A stretch of DNA of 64,000 nt from Glaciihabitans arcticus (GTDB lineage: Bacteria > Actinomycetota > Actinomycetes > Actinomycetales > Microbacteriaceae), in assembly GCF_004310685.1 (NCBI RefSeq), contig NZ_SISG01000001.1:1054001-1118000 (forward strand). Direction: 5' to 3'. Of this stretch, positions 43,731-52,585 are shown one piece after another; position 1 is the stretch's first letter, and the number at the start of each line of letters is the position of its first letter. The notes beneath the pieces were generated by a model that worked only from the letters and a program-made list of their open reading frames with translations, was not told the origin of the DNA and searched no databases. Made by a program: the position numbers and the translations under genes.

Positions 43731-45359
43731 ATGAGCGAATCCGTCAACCTCCCGGCACTCGGTGAGAGTGTCACCGAGGGCACGGTGACCCGCTGGCTGA
43801 AGAACGTGGGCGACCGCGTCGAAGTAGACGAGCCCCTGCTCGAGGTTTCGACGGACAAGGTCGACACCGAGATCCCGTCGCCCGTCGCCGGCATCATCGA
43901 GGAGATCCTCGTTGCCGAGGACGAGACCGTCGAGGTCGGAGCACCCCTCGTGCGCATCGGAACCGGCGAAGCCGCACCCGCCGCCGAAGAGCCCGCACCC
44001 GCTGCCGAGGCACCCGCCGAGCCTGCACCCGCCGCTGAAGCTGCGCCTGCTGCAGAGGCCGCGCCTGTTACCGAGGCACCCGCCGAGCCTGCACCTGCTG
44101 CCGAAGCCGCACCCGCGCCTGTCGAGACCCCCGCCACGCCGGAAGATGCGGCACCCGCCACAGAAGCCGCCCCCGAGGTTCCCGCCCAGCCGTCGACCGA
44201 GGCTCCGGTCCCGGCCGAGATCCAGGCTGAGGCACCGGCACAGGCCGAGGCACCTGCGGCTCCCGCCGAGCCCGCAGCAGAGGCCGGCGCGCCGGCAGCC
44301 GAGGCACCCGCCGCGCCGGCGCCTGTTGCTGAGACGGCACCCGCGGCTGAGCCCGCACCGGCACCCGCCGCTGCAGCACCCGCAGCTCCTGCTCCTGCAC
44401 CCGCAGCTCCTGCACCCGCAGCAGCCCCGGCCGGCGCAGCGCTCACGGCCAACGCCGGATACGTGACCCCGCTCGTGCGCAAACTCGCCCACGACCAGGG
44501 AGTCGACCTCACGGGTGTCACCGGCAGTGGTGTTGGTGGACGCATCCGCAAGCAGGATGTTCTCGCCGCCGGCGCAGCAACTCCCGCCGCAAGCTCGGAG
44601 GCTCCCGCCGCCGCCGCAGCTTCCGCACCCGTCGAGGTCTCGCCGCTGCGCGGAACCACCGTCGCGATGTCCCGCCTTCGCAAGGTCATCGCCGAGCGCG
44701 CCGTCATCTCTATGCAGAGCTCGGCACAGCTCACCTCGGTCGTCGAGGTGGACGTCACGCTCGTCGCTCGCTTCCGCGACCAGGTGAAGGGCGACTTCCA
44801 GGCGAAGACGGGCAACAAGCTCTCCTTCCTCCCGTTCTTCGCTCTCGCCGCCACGGAGGCGCTGCAGGCCTACCCGATCGTCAACGCGACGATCGACGGC
44901 GACTCGATCGTCTACCCGGCTCAGGAGAACATCTCCATCGCCGTGGACACCGAGCGCGGACTGCTCACCCCGGTCATCCGTGACGCTGCCGGTCTCGACC
45001 TCGCCGGTTTCGCCGCGCAGATCGCCGACCTCGCGGCACGCACGCGAGACAACAAGCTGAAGCCCGACGAGCTGGCCGGCGGAACCTTCACGCTGACCAA
45101 CACGGGTTCGCGCGGCGCGCTGTTCGATACCCCGATCGTGTTCCTTCCGCAGAGCGCCATCCTCGGCACCGGTGCCGTCGTGAAGAAGCCGGTTGTCGTC
45201 TCCGACAACGGTCTCGACGCGATCGCCGTTCGCTCGATGGTCTATCTGGCGCTGTCCTATGACCACCGCATCGTCGATGGTGCGGACGCAGCTCGCTTCC
45301 TCGTGACGGTCAAGAACCGTCTCGAGGGTGGCGACTTCGCCGGCGTGCTGGGCATCTAA
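43731..45359 (+). CDS. sucB: 2-oxoglutarate dehydrogenase/branched 2-oxoacid dehydrogenase E2 (dihydrolipoyl acyltransferase)
   Basis: A 542-aa E2 core subunit. A single lipoyl domain spans residues 1-78, with the lipoylated Lys43 in [10 protein letters not shown]. Residues ~79-235 are an exceptionally long Ala/Pro/Glu linker. A peripheral-subunit-binding domain follows ([17 protein letters not shown]...[14 protein letters not shown]), then a short linker and the acyltransferase domain ending with [14 protein letters not shown] (catalytic His512, Asp516). GAAGGAG lies upstream. It follows lpd. Actinobacterial E2 of this type often serves the pyruvate dehydrogenase complex too, so the acyl substrate is open. 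Codon use in the linker is highly repetitive. Confidence 0.93.
   Translation: MSESVNLPALGESVTEGTVTRWLKNVGDRVEVDEPLLEVSTDKVDTEIPSPVAGIIEEILVAEDETVEVGAPLVRIGTGEAAPAAEEPAPAAEAPAEPAPAAEAAPAAEAAPVTEAPAEPAPAAEAAPAPVETPATPEDAAPATEAAPEVPAQPSTEAPVPAEIQAEAPAQAEAPAAPAEPAAEAGAPAAEAPAAPAPVAETAPAAEPAPAPAAAAPAAPAPAPAAPAPAAAPAGAALTANAGYVTPLVRKLAHDQGVDLTGVTGSGVGGRIRKQDVLAAGAATPAASSEAPAAAAASAPVEVSPLRGTTVAMSRLRKVIAERAVISMQSSAQLTSVVEVDVTLVARFRDQVKGDFQAKTGNKLSFLPFFALAATEALQAYPIVNATIDGDSIVYPAQENISIAVDTERGLLTPVIRDAAGLDLAGFAAQIADLAARTRDNKLKPDELAGGTFTLTNTGSRGALFDTPIVFLPQSAILGTGAVVKKPVVVSDNGLDAIAVRSMVYLALSYDHRIVDGADAARFLVTVKNRLEGGDFAGVLGI
43965..44436 (+). repeat. Low-complexity Ala-Pro-Glu coding repeat in sucB
   Basis: About 155 codons encode imperfect repeats of [12 protein letters not shown]-like units. 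They use GCC, GCA, CCC, CCT and GAG codons in many near-identical runs. The stretch is a likely site of slippage and length variation between strains. Confidence 0.75.
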
Positions 45360-46763
45360 CTAGCCATCGGCAGTACCCACGTAACCACGTATCCGCCAAC
45401 CGGCCTCGCCCTTCATCAGAAGGACCGAGGCCGGTTTGCTGTCTGCCCCTGCGGTGTCTGTACCTGTGCCGTCCGCACCCAGCGACACCAGCGCCGAGTC
45501 GCCGAGCCGCTCGACGAGTGCCGGCGCCGACGCCTCCAGGGTCGAGTCATCCCGTGTCTCCCCGCCCGCCTGCAGTTCGCGGATGATCGCCGCATCCGCA
45601 TCGAGCGCCGACGAACCGGGCTCCAGCACTTGGTCGAGGCAGAGCACCGAGAGGTCGCGCAGGCACCGCTCGCGGGCCTGGAGCAGGGCGACCAGCGCCG
45701 CCACGGGATCGTCAGCGGTGACCGGGCCGACGGCACCCTGGTCGATGGCGATCGGCGTCTCCGTGGGCGCTGCACGGGATGCCACGCGCTCACCCGAACC
45801 CTGCGGGACCAGCACGAGTGCCGCAACGAGCGCGGCGCCGACGGCCCCGAACACCCACCACAGCGGCCTGCGGACCCCGCGTAGCGCGCCCGTGAGCTTC
45901 TCCCGCGCGCGTGCGAAGGGCGACCCGTCGAGGGTCTCGAGCAGCCAGGCGGGAATACCGAGCCCGCCGACCAGGGCCGAGCGCGGCTGGAGCTCGTCGA
46001 CCGCGCCAGTCGGCGCGACCGCCCGAGCCGGCACCAGTTGCGGCTGCGACACGTCTGCGCCGAACCGCACGGGCGAGGAATCGGCGAGCGTGAAGAGCCG
46101 CTCGACGAGCTCTTCGCCGAGCGGGTCGGGGAATCCCTCCGCCTGCACGGCATCCAGCCAGTCGAAGGATGAGACTCCGGCCCGCTCGAGCACCACCCGC
46201 ACAACGCCTGCCAGCGCCGCTCGATCCGCGCGCACGTCGGCGCGTTCGGCGAGGATCGCGACGGTGAGGTCGGGCGCGAACAGCGTGCACCGCGCGAAGC
46301 CTGCGAGAACCGGAGCGCCCGTCGCGCGGAACAGCACCCGCGAGCTGGACACCGCGCCGTGCGCGACCCCGCTCGTGTGCAGAACGTCGAGCGCCGCGGC
46401 GATCGGGGCGAGGATCGTCACCGCCTCGCCAGCGCTGAGCGTGGAGCGCTCGGCCAGCAGCGTCGCGAGGGAGCCGAGTTCCAGTCGTTCGAGCAGGAGG
46501 CACTGCTCCCCCGACGGCCCCGAGGCGATATCGCGCAAGCGCACGACGTGCGGGTGAGCGATGCGCCCAAGCGCCTCGACCTCGCGATCCCCGGCCCGGC
46601 CACCGGCCCGATACACCTTGACGGCTGACGTCAGCGGCGCTGCACCGGAGCCCGCGAATCCCAGGAAGACCTCGGCGGCGGCACCCTCGCCGAGCTTGCG
46701 AACGAGGCTGAACCCGCCCACGACGGAACCCGGGCGGACGGCGGAAACGGCGAGCTGGGACAT
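45360..46763 (-). CDS. Membrane-anchored pseudokinase (STPK-like, catalytic Asp residues lost)
   Basis: A 467-aa protein with a Ser/Thr-kinase-like domain at residues 15-200. The glycine loop is LGEGAAAEVFLG and the ATP-binding Lys is Lys49 in SAVKVY. The catalytic loop normally HRD reads HGA (135-137), and the DFG motif reads AGF (154-156), so both essential Asp residues are missing and phosphotransfer is not expected. A single membrane helix lies at about 300-320 (LWWVFGAVGAALVAALVLV), followed by a ~145-residue extracytoplasmic domain. The ATG at 46763 is chosen at MSQLAVSAVRPGSVVGGF. It is convergent with sucB (no gap) and divergent from DUF4191. A scaffold or sensor role is inferred. Confidence 0.82.
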   Translation of the reverse strand: MSQLAVSAVRPGSVVGGFSLVRKLGEGAAAEVFLGFAGSGAAPLTSAVKVYRAGGRAGDREVEALGRIAHPHVVRLRDIASGPSGEQCLLLERLELGSLATLLAERSTLSAGEAVTILAPIAAALDVLHTSGVAHGAVSSSRVLFRATGAPVLAGFARCTLFAPDLTVAILAERADVRADRAALAGVVRVVLERAGVSSFDWLDAVQAEGFPDPLGEELVERLFTLADSSPVRFGADVSQPQLVPARAVAPTGAVDELQPRSALVGGLGIPAWLLETLDGSPFARAREKLTGALRGVRRPLWWVFGAVGAALVAALVLVPQGSGERVASRAAPTETPIAIDQGAVGPVTADDPVAALVALLQARERCLRDLSVLCLDQVLEPGSSALDADAAIIRELQAGGETRDDSTLEASAPALVERLGDSALVSLGADGTGTDTAGADSKPASVLLMKGEAGWRIRGYVGTADG

Positions 46764-46868
46764 CCGGAAATCATCGACGAATCGGCACCGGCGCACACGG
46801 CGAAAACGCGAAACGGTGCATGGTGTTCGCCTGCCGAGGAACCGGGAGGAGAAGGCCGCGCAAACCCT

Positions 46869-46874
46869 TATCCT
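46869..46874 (+). promoter_or_regulatory. -10 element of leaderless DUF4191 gene promoter
   Basis: TATCCT ends 7 nt before the ATG at 46882. No Shine-Dalgarno sequence lies between them. Confidence 0.5.
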
Positions 46875-46881
46875 TGTAACC

Positions 46882-47589
46882 ATGGCTCGCATCAAGGACC
46901 CCAACAAAGAACCCGGCCGCATCAAGCAGATGTGGCAGGTCTTCCAGATGACCCGCCGGTACGACTCTCTTGTGGTCTGGTACCTGGCCCTCGCGGTGCT
47001 CGCACCCATCGGCCTCAGCATCGTTCTCGCTCTGCTGTTCGCGAGCGGCGAAGGCCAGATCGTGGCCTTCGTCATCTACATCATCGCGGGTGTGCTCGGC
47101 GCGATCCTGCTGTTCCTGATCGTGCTCGGCCGTCGTGCCGAGAAGGCCGCCTACTCGCAGATCGCCGGCCAGCCCGGCGCCGTCGGTGCGGTTCTCAAGA
47201 GCTCGCTCCGCCGCGGCTGGATCGCGAGCGAGATGCCCGTCGCAGTCAGCCCGAAGTCGCAGGATGCCGTCTACCGCGCCATCGGTCGCGGTGGTGTTGT
47301 ACTCATCGCCGAGGGACCCCGCAGCCGCACGCAGCGCATGCTCGACGACGAGAAGAAGTCGCTCGGCCGCATCATTCCGAACGTGCCGATCAACTACCTC
47401 TATGTCGGCCCCGACGCCGAGTCGACCCCGCTGCACAAGATCCCCGGAGCGCTCGGCAAGTTCAAGACTTCGCTGCGCAAGGCGGAGATTCACGCGGTCA
47501 ACAACCGTCTGAGCTCGCTCGGCAAGAACGCGCTGCCGATTCCCAAGGGAATCGACCCGTACAAGGTGCGCTCGGCCCGACCGCGCTAG
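46882..47589 (+). CDS. DUF4191 family membrane protein
   Basis: A 235-aa protein conserved next to glnA in actinobacteria (Rv2219 in M. tuberculosis). The N-terminal MARIKDPNKEPGRIKQMWQVFQMT is family-typical. Two adjacent membrane helices follow (about residues 33-53 and 60-82), then a cytoplasmic domain with KSQDAVYRAIGRGGVVLIAEGP and VPINYLYVG. The longer upstream frame runs into the pseudokinase gene and is discarded. Function is unknown. Confidence 0.88.
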   Translation: MARIKDPNKEPGRIKQMWQVFQMTRRYDSLVVWYLALAVLAPIGLSIVLALLFASGEGQIVAFVIYIIAGVLGAILLFLIVLGRRAEKAAYSQIAGQPGAVGAVLKSSLRRGWIASEMPVAVSPKSQDAVYRAIGRGGVVLIAEGPRSRTQRMLDDEKKSLGRIIPNVPINYLYVGPDAESTPLHKIPGALGKFKTSLRKAEIHAVNNRLSSLGKNALPIPKGIDPYKVRSARPR

Positions 47590-47619
47590 GCGCGATCACG
47601 ACAGCGCCAGCACGACAGC

Positions 47620-48036
47620 TCAGCGGCGGACCAGCACGGTGTTCGCCGCTTTGTCGTGCAGGCCGCGCTGGTCGCGGTCCCAGATCACGGCCGGAATCAG
47701 CAGCGCGAGCAGCACCGTTCGCACGAGCGGCTTCACGAAACCGATCACGCCCGGCTGCAGCGGAACAAGCCGCAGGCCGAGTGCCAGGTGGCCGACGCTC
47801 CCGCCGAGCACGCTGATGAAGATGACCTGCAGCACGGCGAAGATGATCGCGATCGCGAGCGCGTCCCCTCGGAAGAACGCGTAGGACAACAACACGGCGA
47901 TCCCCCAGTCGAGGCAGAGCGCGAGCAGTCGGCGACCCGCGCGAGCGATCGAACGCGGCCCCTGGTCGGGAAGACCGAGACGCTGCCCGGGCCAGAGTTG
48001 CTCGGCACCGTGGTTGTCGGGCTGGGTATCGGTCAT
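47620..48036 (-). CDS. RDD family membrane protein
   Basis: A 138-aa protein of the RDD family with about three membrane helices. The family opens here with [22 protein letters not shown] (Arg...Asp), continues with [18 protein letters not shown] and ends with the Asp-rich [18 protein letters not shown]. Homologues sit between DUF4191 and glnA in related genomes. It is convergent with DUF4191 and divergent from glnA. Suggested roles in ion exchange are not established. Confidence 0.9.
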   Translation of the reverse strand: MTDTQPDNHGAEQLWPGQRLGLPDQGPRSIARAGRRLLALCLDWGIAVLLSYAFFRGDALAIAIIFAVLQVIFISVLGGSVGHLALGLRLVPLQPGVIGFVKPLVRTVLLALLIPAVIWDRDQRGLHDKAANTVLVRR

Positions 48037-48042
48037 GCTGCA

Positions 48043-48048
48043 ACCCTA
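48043..48048 (-). promoter_or_regulatory. -10 element of leaderless RDD gene promoter
   Basis: TAGGGT on the minus strand ends 6 nt before the ATG at 48036. It is 11 bp from the GlnR operator, so GlnR could affect both directions. Confidence 0.5.
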
Positions 48049-48059
48049 ATCCGGCCCTC

Positions 48060-48097
48060 GTAACATGCCCGAAACAATTGCGTCACCCTCGCGAAAC
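48060..48097 (+). promoter_or_regulatory. GlnR operator (two complete boxes) upstream of glnA
   Basis: The sequence reads GTAAC-N6-GAAAC-N6-GTCAC-N6-GAAAC. It matches the actinomycete GlnR consensus gTnAC-n6-GaAAC perfectly, twice in tandem. The centre is about 41 bp before the predicted transcription start, a typical activator position. Confidence 0.9.
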
Positions 48098-48107
48098 CCC
48101 CTGCGCC

Positions 48108-48113
48108 TACCCT
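48108..48113 (+). promoter_or_regulatory. -10 element of glnA promoter
   Basis: TACCCT lies 11 bp downstream of the GlnR boxes. No -35 resemblance is found 17 bp upstream, which fits activator-dependent transcription. The leader is about 45 nt and carries GGAG before the ATG. Confidence 0.55.
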
Positions 48114-48164
48114 CGACAGTGTGGCTGCGCTTGCAGCTGTTTTTCACCACGCCATTGGAGTCCC

Positions 48165-49589
48165 ATGTTCAGCGATTCTTCTGAGGTGCTCAAGTTCATC
48201 AAGGACGAGGACGTCAAGTTCCTTGATATCCGCTTCACCGACCTTCCCGGTGTACAGCAGCACTTCAACATCCCCGCGTCCACCGTCGACGAGGAGTTCT
48301 TCTCCGTCGGCCAGCTGTTCGACGGCTCATCGATCCGCGGGTTCGCGTCGATCCACGAGTCCGACATGCAGCTCATCCCCGATGTGACCACGGCATACCT
48401 CGACCCGTTCCGCGTCGAGAAGACGCTGATCATGGTCTTCGACATCTACAACCCGCGCAACGGTGAGATCTACCACCGTGACCCGCGCCAGGTTGCCAAG
48501 AAGGCAGAGAAGTACCTCGCCTCGACCGGCATCGCCGACACCGCGTTCTTCGCGCCCGAAGCCGAGTTCTACATCTTCGACGACGTGCGTTACGAAGTCA
48601 GCCAGAACAAGAGCTTCTACTCGGTCGACTCCGAAGAGGGCGCCTGGAACACCGGCCGCAAGGAAGAGGGCGGAAACCTCGCCAACAAGACGCCCTTCAA
48701 GGGTGGCTACTTCCCCGTGAGCCCCGTCGACAAGCAGGCCGACCTGCGCGACGACATCAGCCTCAAGCTGATCGACGCCGGACTCATCCTCGAGCGCGCC
48801 CACCACGAGGTCGGCTCGGGCGGACAGGCCGAGATCAACTACCGCTTCGACACCATGGTGCACGCGGCAGACGACATCCTGAAGTTCAAATACATCGTCA
48901 AGAACACCGCTGAGCAGTGGAACAAGACCGCCACGTTCATGCCCAAGCCCCTCTTCGGCGACAACGGTTCGGGCATGCACACCCACCAGTCGCTCTGGGC
49001 GGACGGCAAGCCGCTGTTCTACGACGAAGCCGGTTACGGCGGACTGTCGGACCTCGCACGCTGGTACATCGGTGGACTGCTCAAGCACGCCCCCGCCGTT
49101 CTCGCGTTCACGAACCCGACGCTCAACTCCTACCGCCGCCTGGTTCCCGGCTTCGAGGCTCCCGTCAACCTGGTCTACTCGGCCGGCAACCGCTCCGCCT
49201 CGATCCGCATCCCGATCACCGGTACCAACCCGAAGGCCAAGCGCATCGAGTTCCGCGCGCCCGACGCCTCCGGTAACCCGTACCTCGCCTTCGCCGCCCA
49301 GCTGATGGCCGGCCTCGACGGCATCAAGAACAAGATCGAGCCGCACGAGCCCGTCGACAAGGACCTGTACGAGCTTCCCCCCGAGGAGGCGAAGAACATC
49401 CCGCAGGTTCCGGCATCGCTCGAGGAGGCCCTGCGCGCCCTCGAGGCGGACCACGAGTTCCTGACCGCCGGTGGCGTGTTCACGAGCGACCTGATCCAGA
49501 CCTGGATTGCGTACAAGCGCGAGAAGGAGATCATCCCCGCCTCGCAGCGTCCGCACCCCTTCGAGTACGAGCTGTACTTCAGCGTCTAA
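48165..49589 (+). CDS. glnA: Glutamine synthetase type I-beta
   Basis: A 474-aa dodecameric enzyme making glutamine from glutamate, ammonia and ATP, the main ammonia-assimilation step. The signature [11 protein letters not shown] near the start, [11 protein letters not shown] (metal Glu), [29 protein letters not shown] and the adenylylation loop [16 protein letters not shown] with Tyr402 are present. Tyr402 would be modified by GlnE, encoded 6 kb downstream. The ATG at 48165 has GGAG upstream; the earlier ATG at 48078 lies within the promoter. Regulation by GlnR is indicated by the perfect operator. A bidirectional terminator follows. Confidence 0.97.
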   Translation: MFSDSSEVLKFIKDEDVKFLDIRFTDLPGVQQHFNIPASTVDEEFFSVGQLFDGSSIRGFASIHESDMQLIPDVTTAYLDPFRVEKTLIMVFDIYNPRNGEIYHRDPRQVAKKAEKYLASTGIADTAFFAPEAEFYIFDDVRYEVSQNKSFYSVDSEEGAWNTGRKEEGGNLANKTPFKGGYFPVSPVDKQADLRDDISLKLIDAGLILERAHHEVGSGGQAEINYRFDTMVHAADDILKFKYIVKNTAEQWNKTATFMPKPLFGDNGSGMHTHQSLWADGKPLFYDEAGYGGLSDLARWYIGGLLKHAPAVLAFTNPTLNSYRRLVPGFEAPVNLVYSAGNRSASIRIPITGTNPKAKRIEFRAPDASGNPYLAFAAQLMAGLDGIKNKIEPHEPVDKDLYELPPEEAKNIPQVPASLEEALRALEADHEFLTAGGVFTSDLIQTWIAYKREKEIIPASQRPHPFEYELYFSV

Positions 49590-49598
49590 GCGTCAACC

Positions 49599-49637
49599 AA
49601 AAAAAGGCCGCATCCCCTCGGGGGTGCGGCCTTTTTT
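49599..49637. terminator. Bidirectional Rho-independent terminator after glnA
   Basis: GGCCGCA pairs with TGCGGCC and CCCC with GGGG around TCG, with one bulged T. The stem is flanked by A6 on the left and T6 on the right. It ends glnA on the plus strand and the 90-aa gene on the minus strand. Confidence 0.92.
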
Positions 49638-49649
49638 CGCGGTGCCCGT

Positions 49650-49922
49650 CTAGAACTTCTCGAGCTTTGCCTTCTCCTGGCGCAGCTTGCGGGCGCGCCC
49701 CTGCTGCTCGATGATGAAGGCGAAGATCGGCACGATCGAGATGACGCCGAACAGCTCTTCTCGCGGTTCGACCACGATGAACAACCAGTTGAAGACGACT
49801 CCCCAGACGATCGCGCCGACGAACCAGACGCCTCGCCACCACGGCTGAAATAGGTAGTACCGCAGGCTCTGCCAGTGATTGAGGCCCTCGGGGGCAGCCT
49901 CGGGCGCGGGGGTGTTCGTCAT
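49650..49922 (-). CDS. Small two-helix membrane protein, hypothetical
   Basis: A 90-aa protein with a short acidic N-terminus (EAAPEGLNHWQSLRYYLFQP), two membrane helices (GVWFVGAIVWGVVFNWLFIV and ELFGVISIVPIFAFIIEQ) and a basic C-terminal helix (RARKLRQEKAKLEKF). The ATG at 49922 has a -10 hexamer 6 nt upstream. It ends at the terminator shared with glnA. No family was recognised. Confidence 0.7.
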   Translation of the reverse strand: MTNTPAPEAAPEGLNHWQSLRYYLFQPWWRGVWFVGAIVWGVVFNWLFIVVEPREELFGVISIVPIFAFIIEQQGRARKLRQEKAKLEKF

Positions 49923-49928
49923 CCTGCA

Positions 49929-49934
49929 AGCCTA
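49929..49934 (-). promoter_or_regulatory. -10 element of leaderless small membrane protein gene
   Basis: TAGGCT on the minus strand ends 6 nt before the ATG at 49922. Confidence 0.5.
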
Positions 49935-50138
49935 CGAGGTGCCGCGCCCATGAAAATGCGCGGGATGCGCCTCGCGCGAATACCACTCGGTTGCCGCGAA
50001 CACGAGATTTGTCGGTATCCACAGGGCATCCGTCGGGTTCGGAGAATCCGGGGTAGACAGGGCGGTTCAGGGCCACCCTCGATCTATGCCGCCGACGACA
50101 GGCTCGGCGGACAATCATCGAGAACTGGAGTGAAGTCC

Positions 50139-51110
50139 ATGTTACGAACACGATCGAGAATCTCCTCAACCGCCGCCCTCGGGCTCGGCGTCGCCCTTGC
50201 CATCGGTGGTGGGCTCGCCTCAGCTAGTGCCGCCGAGCCCGACTCCGTCGAGAGCTGGATAGTGCCGCAGACCCAGCAGGGCGGCGGATTCTGGACGAGC
50301 GAGAAGATGGAGGCGGCTGTTCCGGCCGACGTGCTCGTTGCGGGCAAGACCGCGAAGACGCCGACCGCAGCGGTCGAGAAGGGCGCCGAGATCGTCATCC
50401 CGCGCCAGGTGGCATCGACAAAAGCCGGTGCTTCAACAGACACTGACCCGTCGACCAACGCGAACCCCGAGGCCCCGGTCTCGCACATCGGCAAGGTCTT
50501 CTTCTCGTCCGGCGGCGGAAACTACGTCTGCTCGGGCAACGCCGTGTCATCCGGCAACGAGAGCACCGTCTCGACCGCGGGTCACTGCGTGAACGAGGGC
50601 GGCGGCGCGTTCGTCACCAACTTCGTCTTCGTGCCGGCCTATGACAACGGAGCGGCGCCTTACGGACAGTGGCCCGCCATCGAGCTCGTCGCACCGACCG
50701 AGTGGACCTCGGGCGGTGACCTCAGCTACGACACCGGCTTCGCCGTCGTCTCCACCGTGAACAACGCGAGCCTCACCGACACCGTCGGCGGATCAGGCCT
50801 CACCTTCAATGACGCGCGCGGCCTCGGCTACGCCGCCTACGGCTACCCCGCCGCGGCACCGTTCAACGGCCAGACACTGCAGTCCTGCGCGGGCACGGCA
50901 ACGGCCGACCCGTTCGGACAGTCGCAGTCTCAGGGCATCCCGTGCGACATGACCGGTGGATCCTCGGGCGGACCCTGGTTCATCGGCAGCGGCACCGGCG
51001 GATCGCAGAACTCGGTGAACAGCTTCGGCTACACGAGCGTCTCGAACACGATGTTCGGACCGTACTGGGGCTCGGTCATCGGCGCTGCCTACGACTCGGC
51101 CGCCAACTAG
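50139..51110 (+). CDS. Secreted trypsin-like (S1/V8-type) serine protease
   Basis: A 323-aa secreted endopeptidase. A Sec signal peptide with basic start and hydrophobic core ends near ASA-AE (cleavage about residue 31). A propeptide-like region of about 85 residues follows. The catalytic triad is visible as His149 in STAGHC, Asp198 in SYDTGFAVV and Ser276 in GGSSGGPW. Cysteines 131/150 and 250/269 could form two disulfides. Glutamyl endopeptidases and similar V8-like enzymes share this form. The ATG at 50139 is chosen because the signal peptide begins there; the longer frame (from 49875) has no signal at its start. A perfect terminator follows. Confidence 0.9.
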   Translation: MLRTRSRISSTAALGLGVALAIGGGLASASAAEPDSVESWIVPQTQQGGGFWTSEKMEAAVPADVLVAGKTAKTPTAAVEKGAEIVIPRQVASTKAGASTDTDPSTNANPEAPVSHIGKVFFSSGGGNYVCSGNAVSSGNESTVSTAGHCVNEGGGAFVTNFVFVPAYDNGAAPYGQWPAIELVAPTEWTSGGDLSYDTGFAVVSTVNNASLTDTVGGSGLTFNDARGLGYAAYGYPAAAPFNGQTLQSCAGTATADPFGQSQSQGIPCDMTGGSSGGPWFIGSGTGGSQNSVNSFGYTSVSNTMFGPYWGSVIGAAYDSAAN

Positions 51111-51117
51111 CAAGAAC

Positions 51118-51157
51118 GAGAATGGCCCGCACCTCGGTCGAGGTGCGGGCCATTCTC
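51118..51157. terminator. Bidirectional terminator between protease and ugd
   Basis: A perfect 19-bp inverted repeat beginning GAGAATGGCCC closes around GT. It starts 8 nt after the protease stop and ends 6 nt before the ugd stop, so it can serve both convergent genes. T residues in the right arm replace a U-tract. Confidence 0.88.
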
Positions 51158-51163
51158 GCGCTG

Positions 51164-52564
51164 TCAGCGTCCGGTCATCAGCAGCTCGAGTTGACGGTCC
51201 GCAGCCCGGGCGACCGACTTGGTGTTGCTGCCGAGGCCGGTGATCGACCAGCCGGCCTCCACCCAGCGCGGGGCGTCGAGGTAATTGCGGGCGTCGATGA
51301 TGACCGGCATCACGACCCGCTTCTTCAGCTCGACCGGGTCGATCTCACGGAACTCGTCCCACTCGGTGAGCAGCAGCAGCACGTCGGAGCCGTTCGCAGC
51401 CTCCTCGACCGAGTCGGCGTAGGTGAGGGTCGGGAACATCTGCTGCGCCGTGGCGATCGCCTCGGGGTCGTAGATCACGACCTGGGCACCGCGCAGGTGC
51501 AGCGCGGCCGCGACGTTCAGGGCAGGCGAGTCGCGCACGTCGTCGGTGAGCGGCTTGAAGGCTGCGCCGAGCACGCCGATTCGGCGGTTGAGCACCGATC
51601 CCCCGCACGCTTCGAGCGCACGGTCGATCACCGAGAGGCGCTGCGACATGTTGATCTCGTCCACCTGCTGCAGCAGGTCGGCGACCTTGGTCGCGCCGAG
51701 CTCGCGCGAGCGGTGGATCAGCGCTCGGATGTCCTTTGGCAGGCAGCCCCCGCCGAAACCGAGACCGGCGTTGAGGAACTGGCGCCCGATGCGCACGTCG
51801 TGGCCGAGGGCGTCGGCGAGCACGCTCACGTCGGCACCGGCGACCTCGCACACCTCGGCGATCGCATTGATGAACGAGATCTTGGTGGCGAGGAACGCGT
51901 TGGCACTCACCTTGACCAGCTCCGCCGTTGCCAGGTCGCACACCACGAGCGGGGTTCCCGTCGCGAGCGGCATCGCGTAGACCTCGCGCATGATGGCCTC
52001 CGAGCGCGCGGTGACCCCGCCGATGACGATGCGGTCAGGTGTCAGGGTGTCGGCGACCGCCTTGCCCTCACGCAGGAACTCCGGGTTCCAGATGAGCTCC
52101 GCCGCGACTCCGACCGGTGTCGACGCGGCGATGATCGACCGAAGGCGCTGGGCGGTTCCCACCGGCACCGTTGACTTGCCGACGATGAGTCCGTCGTGCG
52201 TGAGGGAGCGGGCGACGCTCGCCGTTGCATCCTCGACATAACTGAGATTGGCCGCGTTGCTTCCCCGCTGCTGCGGTGTACCGACGCAGATGAAGTGCAC
52301 GTCGCTCAGCGCGACCGCGTCGGCAAGGTCTGTCGTGAACCGCAGGCGGCCACTGGAGACGTGCTTGAGGATGAGCTCGGGCAGGCCGGGCTCGAAGAAG
52401 GGAACGCGCCCCTCGCTGAGAGCTGCTGCCTTGAGCGGGTCGGAGTCGACCCCGATGACCTCGAAGCCCATCTCGGCCATGGCGGCCGCGTGGGTCGCCC
52501 CGAGGTAGCCCGTACCGATGACGCTGATACGAGGAGGCGTTGCGGGAATCTGCTTGTTCTTCAT
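51164..52564 (-). CDS. ugd: UDP-glucose 6-dehydrogenase
   Basis: A 466-aa NAD-dependent enzyme oxidising UDP-glucose to UDP-glucuronate. The N-terminal Rossmann fold has ISVIGTGYLGATHAAAMAEMG. The catalytic Cys is in GFGGGCLPKDIRAL (about residue 270), with Lys in KVSANAFLATKISFINA upstream. The C-terminal UDP-binding domain has LGAAFKPLTDDVRDSPAL. The ATG at 52564 has GAAAGG upstream. It is the last gene of an operon with a GT2 polysaccharide synthase and a GH26 hydrolase, so it probably supplies the uronic acid of an exopolysaccharide. GDP-mannose dehydrogenase is a less likely alternative. Confidence 0.92.
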   Translation of the reverse strand: MKNKQIPATPPRISVIGTGYLGATHAAAMAEMGFEVIGVDSDPLKAAALSEGRVPFFEPGLPELILKHVSSGRLRFTTDLADAVALSDVHFICVGTPQQRGSNAANLSYVEDATASVARSLTHDGLIVGKSTVPVGTAQRLRSIIAASTPVGVAAELIWNPEFLREGKAVADTLTPDRIVIGGVTARSEAIMREVYAMPLATGTPLVVCDLATAELVKVSANAFLATKISFINAIAEVCEVAGADVSVLADALGHDVRIGRQFLNAGLGFGGGCLPKDIRALIHRSRELGATKVADLLQQVDEINMSQRLSVIDRALEACGGSVLNRRIGVLGAAFKPLTDDVRDSPALNVAAALHLRGAQVVIYDPEAIATAQQMFPTLTYADSVEEAANGSDVLLLLTEWDEFREIDPVELKKRVVMPVIIDARNYLDAPRWVEAGWSITGLGSNTKSVARAADRQLELLMTGR

Positions 52565-52585
52565 GAGGGGCCTTTCGTCAGTGGA

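Noticed and set aside
43650-45266. A 538-codon minus-strand frame encoding a Gly/Cys/Arg-rich protein
   Set aside because: It mirrors the Ala-Pro repeat of sucB. The Gly/Cys richness comes from reading GCC/GCA codons in reverse, not from a real gene.
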